NCBI RefSeq assembly: GCF_000725625.1
Contig: NZ_JOHS01000010.1
Location: 310,001 to 374,000, forward strand
Origin: Streptomyces sp. NRRL F-6676
GTDB lineage: Bacteria > Actinomycetota > Actinomycetes > Streptomycetales > Streptomycetaceae
Direction of reading: 5' to 3'
DNA: 64,000 nucleotides
The notes beneath the pieces were generated by a model, which searched no databases, had not been told where the DNA came from, and worked only from the letters and a program-made list of their open reading frames with translations. The translations under genes were made by a program, and so were the position numbers. Positions 55,945-64,000 of this stretch are shown piece after piece. Within the stretch, counting starts at the first letter, position 1. Each line of letters opens with the position of its first letter.

Positions 55945-56100
55945 CCGACTCAGGGGCGCGGGGAACCGCGCCACGAGCCACAGCGAACCCGCACCCGCCG
56001 ACGTACCCCGTTCACCCGAACTCTCCAGCGGCCCCCGGCCCCCGGGCACGCCGAAAGGCCCCGTCCGTCCCCCTGGGGAAGGGAAACCGACGAGGCCCCG
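55945..56100 (+). repeat. Dispersed Streptomyces intergenic repeat, copy D
   Basis: 'caggggcgcggggaaccgcg' followed by 'aacccgcacccgccgacg' and 'cccgaactctcc' matches the order of elements in copy A at 7.4 kb. The rest of the holA-rpsT gap (to 56246) holds no gene; ggaccc / gggtcc at about 56209-56224 can serve as the rpsT terminator on the minus strand. Confidence 0.7.
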
Positions 56101-56246
56101 GTGAAGCAAAGGGCTCGCACCCGCGTGGCGAACGCAGGCCGCGTGCGAACCCGGGGTGCCGGACGGGAGCGGATGAGAGAGGGCCCGCTCGTGATCCTCC
56201 GGCGCGTGGACCCTTACGGGTCCGTCAGATCAGGGGCCGAAGGGCG

Positions 56247-56513
56247 TCAGCCCTTCAGCGCCGCCACCTTGGTGGCCAGGGCCGACTTCTTGTTGGCGGC
56301 CTGGTTCTTGTGGATGACGCCCTTCGAGACGGCCTTGTCGAGCTCCCGCGCGGCAACGCGCTGGTACTCGGTGGCCTTCTCGACGTCACCCGCGGCAGCG
56401 GCCTCGCGAGCCTTGCGGACCGCGGTCTTGAGCGAGGACTTCACGGCCTTGTTGCGCAGCCGCGCCTTCTCGTTCGTCTTGTTCCGCTTGATCTGGGACT
56501 TGATGTTCGCCAC
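56247..56513 (-). CDS. rpsT: 30S ribosomal protein S20
   Basis: S20 binds 16S rRNA early in 30S assembly. The 88-residue basic helical protein begins [20 protein letters not shown], the family signature, and ends [18 protein letters not shown] 56513 is the start, with AAAGG upstream on the minus strand. It is convergent with holA and divergent from lepA, the usual arrangement. Confidence 0.97.
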   Translation of the reverse strand: MANIKSQIKRNKTNEKARLRNKAVKSSLKTAVRKAREAAAAGDVEKATEYQRVAARELDKAVSKGVIHKNQAANKKSALATKVAALKG

Positions 56514-56769
56514 GAAGGAGCCTTTTCAGGTTCTGGCACACGAGAAGACAACCGCGGACGGGAACCGCCTCGCGCGCCGGTGATTTCTTGATGACGCGCC
56601 TCCCGTGACCTCCCGGAGGAGGACAGAAGACACAGCTGCCCAGGCTACCAGTCGCCCGCAGGGCCGCCCAAACCGCCCGCCGCCCCCGGCCCGTGGGACC
56701 ATGGAGGCTGCGTAACGATCCGACCCGAGACCGCAGACGCTGCGGACGCCTCAAGAATCAGGACCCTGC

Positions 56770-58638
56770 GTGCCCGCGATCCCCAGCCACGTGCCCGAGC
56801 CGAGCCGTACCGACCCGGCGCTGATCCGCAATTTCTGCATCATCGCGCACATCGACCACGGCAAGTCCACGCTCGCCGACCGGATGCTCCAGCTGACAGG
56901 TGTCGTCGAGCAGCGGCAGATGCGCGCCCAGTACCTCGACCGCATGGACATCGAGCGCGAGCGCGGCATCACGATCAAGTCCCAGGCGGTGCGCCTGCCG
57001 TGGGCCCCCACCCACGACAAGAGCGCCACCCACATCCTCAACATGATCGACACCCCCGGGCACGTCGACTTCACCTATGAGGTGTCGCGGTCGCTCGCCG
57101 CCTGCGAGGGCACGGTCCTCCTCGTCGACGCCGCCCAGGGCATCGAGGCGCAGACCCTTGCCAACCTCTACCTGGCGATGGAGAACGACCTCACGATCAT
57201 CCCGGTGCTCAACAAGATCGACCTGCCGGCCGCGCAGCCGGAGAAGTTCGCCGAGGAGCTGGCCAACCTCATCGGCTGCGACCCCGGTGACGTGCTCAAG
57301 GTCTCCGCCAAGACCGGGCTCGGCGTCGAGGCGCTGCTGGACAAGGTGGTCGAGCAGATCCCGGCCCCGGTCGGCGTCGCCGACGCGCCCGCCCGCGCGA
57401 TGATCTTCGACTCGGTCTACGACTCCTACCGGGGCGTCGTCACGTACGTCCGTGTCATCGACGGACAGCTCAACAAGCGTGAGCGGATCCGGATGATGTC
57501 CACCGGCGCCACGCACGAGCTGCTGGAGATCGGCACCAACTCCCCGGAGATGCTCCCGGCCGACGGCCTGGGCGTCGGCGAGGTGGGCTATCTCATCACC
57601 GGGGTGAAGGACGTCCGGCAGTCCAAGGTCGGTGACACGATCACCAGCCAGTCCAAGGGCGCCGAGGAGGCACTGGGCGGCTACAAGGACCCCAAGCCCA
57701 TGGTCTTCTCCGGGCTCTACCCGCTGGACGGCTCGGACTACCCCGACCTGCGGGAGGCACTGGACAAGCTCCAGCTCAACGACGCCGCCCTGGTCTACGA
57801 GCCGGAGACCTCCGCCGCGCTCGGCTTCGGCTTCCGCGTCGGCTTCCTGGGGCTGCTGCACCTGGACGTGATCCGCGAGCGGCTCGAACGCGAGTTCGGG
57901 CTCGACCTGATCGCCACCGCGCCCAACGTGGTCTACCGCGTGATCATGGAGGACGGCACCGAGCACACCGTCACCAACCCGAGCGAGTTCCCCGAGGGGA
58001 AGATCGACGAGGTCTACGAGCCGGTCGTACGGGCCACCATCCTCGCGCCGACCGAGTTCATCGGCGCGATCATGGAGCTGTGTCAGACCCGCCGCGGCAC
58101 CCTGCTCGGCATGGACTACCTCTCCGAGGACCGCGTCGAGATCCGCTACACGCTCCCGCTCGCCGAGATCGTGTTCGACTTCTTCGACCAGCTGAAGTCC
58201 AAGACCCGCGGCTACGCCTCCCTCGACTACGAGCCCACCGGCGAGCAGTCCTCCAGCCTGGTCAAGGTCGACATCCTGCTGCACGGCGACAAGGTCGACG
58301 CCTTCTCGGCGATCACCCACAAGGACCAGGCGTACGCGTACGGCGTACGGCTCGTCGCCAAGCTGCGCGAGCTGATCCCGCGGCAGAACTTCGAGGTGCC
58401 GGTCCAGGCCGCGATCGGCTCCCGGGTGATCGCCCGCGAGACCATCCGCGCCATCCGCAAGGACGTCCTCGCCAAGTGCTACGGCGGTGACATCTCCCGC
58501 AAGCGGAAGCTGCTGGAGAAGCAGAAGGAAGGCAAGAAGCGGATGAAGATGGTGGGTTCCGTGGAGGTTCCCCAGGAGGCCTTCATCGCCGTCCTGTCCA
58601 GCGACGACGGCGGCGGGGCCGGCAAGAGCAAGAAGTAG
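56770..58638 (+). CDS. lepA: Elongation factor 4 (LepA)
   Basis: LepA is a ribosome-bound GTPase that affects initiation and assembly under stress. The 622-residue protein has the P-loop [14 protein letters not shown], the effector [13 protein letters not shown]3 DTPGHVDF and G4 NKIDLP. Domains II, III and V follow, and the LepA-specific C-terminal domain ends [19 protein letters not shown] 56770 has CAGGA a few bases upstream. Confidence 0.97.
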   Translation: MPAIPSHVPEPSRTDPALIRNFCIIAHIDHGKSTLADRMLQLTGVVEQRQMRAQYLDRMDIERERGITIKSQAVRLPWAPTHDKSATHILNMIDTPGHVDFTYEVSRSLAACEGTVLLVDAAQGIEAQTLANLYLAMENDLTIIPVLNKIDLPAAQPEKFAEELANLIGCDPGDVLKVSAKTGLGVEALLDKVVEQIPAPVGVADAPARAMIFDSVYDSYRGVVTYVRVIDGQLNKRERIRMMSTGATHELLEIGTNSPEMLPADGLGVGEVGYLITGVKDVRQSKVGDTITSQSKGAEEALGGYKDPKPMVFSGLYPLDGSDYPDLREALDKLQLNDAALVYEPETSAALGFGFRVGFLGLLHLDVIRERLEREFGLDLIATAPNVVYRVIMEDGTEHTVTNPSEFPEGKIDEVYEPVVRATILAPTEFIGAIMELCQTRRGTLLGMDYLSEDRVEIRYTLPLAEIVFDFFDQLKSKTRGYASLDYEPTGEQSSSLVKVDILLHGDKVDAFSAITHKDQAYAYGVRLVAKLRELIPRQNFEVPVQAAIGSRVIARETIRAIRKDVLAKCYGGDISRKRKLLEKQKEGKKRMKMVGSVEVPQEAFIAVLSSDDGGGAGKSKK

Positions 58639-58962
58639 CCGCCGATCCGGCCGCAGCCGGATGGATGAACCGGACATAAAGGGGCCTGTCGCACGGAAGT
58701 GCGGCGGGCCCCCTGTCGTGCGGACGGCCGCCCTCCGGACGAAGTGGGTGCACAGGGCCTCTTACCAACCGGCCGGTCGGCCCTTACGCTGTGCTCGGTA
58801 GTTACTCGCGAGTTAAACAAGAGTCGCCGTTGTCCATGGGCGGAACACCACCCGCGGGCCGAACAACAGCGGACAACGGCGTTGCCCGTGAGTGGAACAA
58901 CACCGAGAGTGAAACCAGCCGCACCTTGAGTCAGCCGCACCGTCGCGGGCCCGGAGGATGTC
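58639..58962 (+). promoter_or_regulatory. Upstream region of the acyl-CoA synthetase gene with operator-like repeats
   Basis: No gene is supported. A 10-bp palindrome ACTCGCGAGT (58804-58813, within TTACTCGCGAGTTAA) looks like a TetR-type operator of the kind found before fatty-acid genes. An exact 11-bp inverted repeat, cgccgttgtcc (58825-58835) and ggacaacggcg (58871-58881), follows, with GGAACA/GAACAA words between and after. Confidence 0.5.
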
Positions 58963-60849
<1,887 letters not shown>

Positions 60850-60930
60850 CCAGGGCTGCGCGAGGCATAGCCAGGGCCGTCCGCGGGCGCCGCCGGGTCG
60901 CGCGAAGTGACCCGGCGGCGCCCGCGCGGC

Positions 60931-61546
60931 TCATGTGCTCCGAAGCTGCCGCAGGGTCTCCTCCATCCGCCGCACATGGTGACGCAGCTCGAAGATGTCC
61001 TGGACAGGGTGCGAGGACAGATGCGTGTCGAGTTCGTCCAGGTGGGCCGAGAGCTGTTCGAACTGGCGTTGTTCGCGGGCCAGCATCCGCTCCAGCTGGC
61101 GGTTCTTGCGGTGCAGGTCCAGGAAGACGCTCACCTTGGCCCGCAGCACCCAGGGGTCGAACGGCTTGGTGAGGTAGTCGGCCGCCCCGGTGGCGTAGCC
61201 GCGGAACGCGTAGCCCGCGTCCGAGTCCGTGCCGGTCAGGAAGATGATCGGCACGTCCTTGGTCTGGTCGAGCCGTTTGATGTGCGTGGCCGTCTCGAAG
61301 CCGTCCATGCCCGGCATCCGGATGTCCAGCAGAACGACCGCGAACCGCTGCCTGAGCAGCGCCTTCAGCGCCTCCTCGCCCGACCGCGCGCGGACCAGCG
61401 GCTCGTTGAGGGAACCGAGCACGGCCTCCAGGGCGATCAGGTTGTCCTCCATGTCGTCGACCAGGAGGATGCCGGCACGGTCCTCGGCCGTGCTGCCGGC
61501 CGTCTGCTCAGGGTTCATCGCCGGCGCCTCACTCGCTCCGTGTTCC

Positions 61547-61557
<11 letters not shown>
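60931..61557 (-). CDS. Response regulator with C-terminal coiled coil
   Basis: The 208-residue protein has one receiver domain (about 30-145). Acidic residues sit at VDDMEDN, the phosphate-accepting Asp is in LLDIRMPGMDG, and the conserved Lys is in YLTKPFD. After it comes a coiled coil (about 150-205) instead of a DNA-binding domain, so it probably acts by protein contacts. GTG 61557 overlaps the stop of the hybrid kinase by 11 bases (SD GGGAAG); ATG 61518 is the alternative. The two genes form one signalling unit. Confidence 0.88.

Positions 61558-64000
<2,443 letters not shown>

Overview
The window is a piece of a Streptomyces-type actinobacterial chromosome. The evidence is very high GC, codons ending almost always in G or C, many GTG starts, Shine-Dalgarno (SD) sites of the GGAGG type next to several genes that look leaderless, and a gene order (ndk, mreBCD, pbp2, rodA, long-armed RNase E, rplU, rpmA, obg, proB, proA, nadD, leuS, comEA, comEC, holA, rpsT, lepA) that I recognise from Streptomyces chromosomes. 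No plasmid, phage or CRISPR locus is visible.

Layout. 1-7.4 kb: ndk and the cell-wall morphogenesis operon mreB-mreC-mreD-pbp2-rodA. It also holds a 52-codon His/Cys-rich reading frame between mreD and pbp2. 7.4-17.4 kb: a B12-binding-type radical SAM gene and its usual partner (TIGR03936/DUF2344 type), separated by about 7 kb of accessory DNA. The insert carries decayed transposase pieces of three kinds, a secreted S1 protease, a broken S1-domain gene, a lipoprotein, an Mrr nuclease-TerD fusion and a strongly repetitive membrane protein. 17.6-24.4 kb: RNase E/G with two long arms, then rplU, rpmA and obgE. 24.8-31.3 kb: a membrane-anchored CDP-glycerol-type transferase, proB, a frameshifted repetitive gene and proA. 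31.3-38.9 kb: two related single-span membrane proteins, an M48 protease, two tiny membrane proteins, nadD, a LytR_C/LCP-like protein, rsfS and a histidine phosphatase. 38.9-40.9 kb: two identical tRNA-Ala(GGC) genes around a DUF4157 metallopeptidase-like gene and two small zinc-ribbon genes. 40.9-43.9 kb: a NuoF-like/ferredoxin fusion coupled to a ferric-reductase-like membrane protein. 44.1-47.2 kb: leuS behind a 12-codon leader peptide with Leu-Leu-Leu and an intrinsic terminator. 47.4-55.9 kb: a single-span coiled-coil protein, degV, comEA-comEC, a YceI protein, a small acidic protein and holA. 56.2-64 kb: rpsT, lepA, a long-chain acyl-CoA synthetase, a response regulator and a multi-HAMP hybrid histidine kinase that is frameshifted and cut by the window end.

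How the parts work together. Much of the window is growth machinery: peptidoglycan elongation (mre, pbp2, rodA), RNA decay and ribosome assembly (RNase E, L21, L27, Obg, RsfS, S20, LepA), proline synthesis (proB, proA) and NAD synthesis (nadD). The accessory parts are the insert between the radical SAM pair and the interval between the two tRNA genes. The most interesting signals are the leuS attenuator-like leader, the His/Cys-rich frame in the mre operon, the Mrr-TerD/repeat-membrane-protein pair, the NuoF-ferredoxin/heme protein pair, and a SVVFDESFVRAA motif shared by two neighbouring membrane proteins. Two genes are frameshifted, which may be real decay or sequence error. All functions are read from motifs and context; no database search was run.
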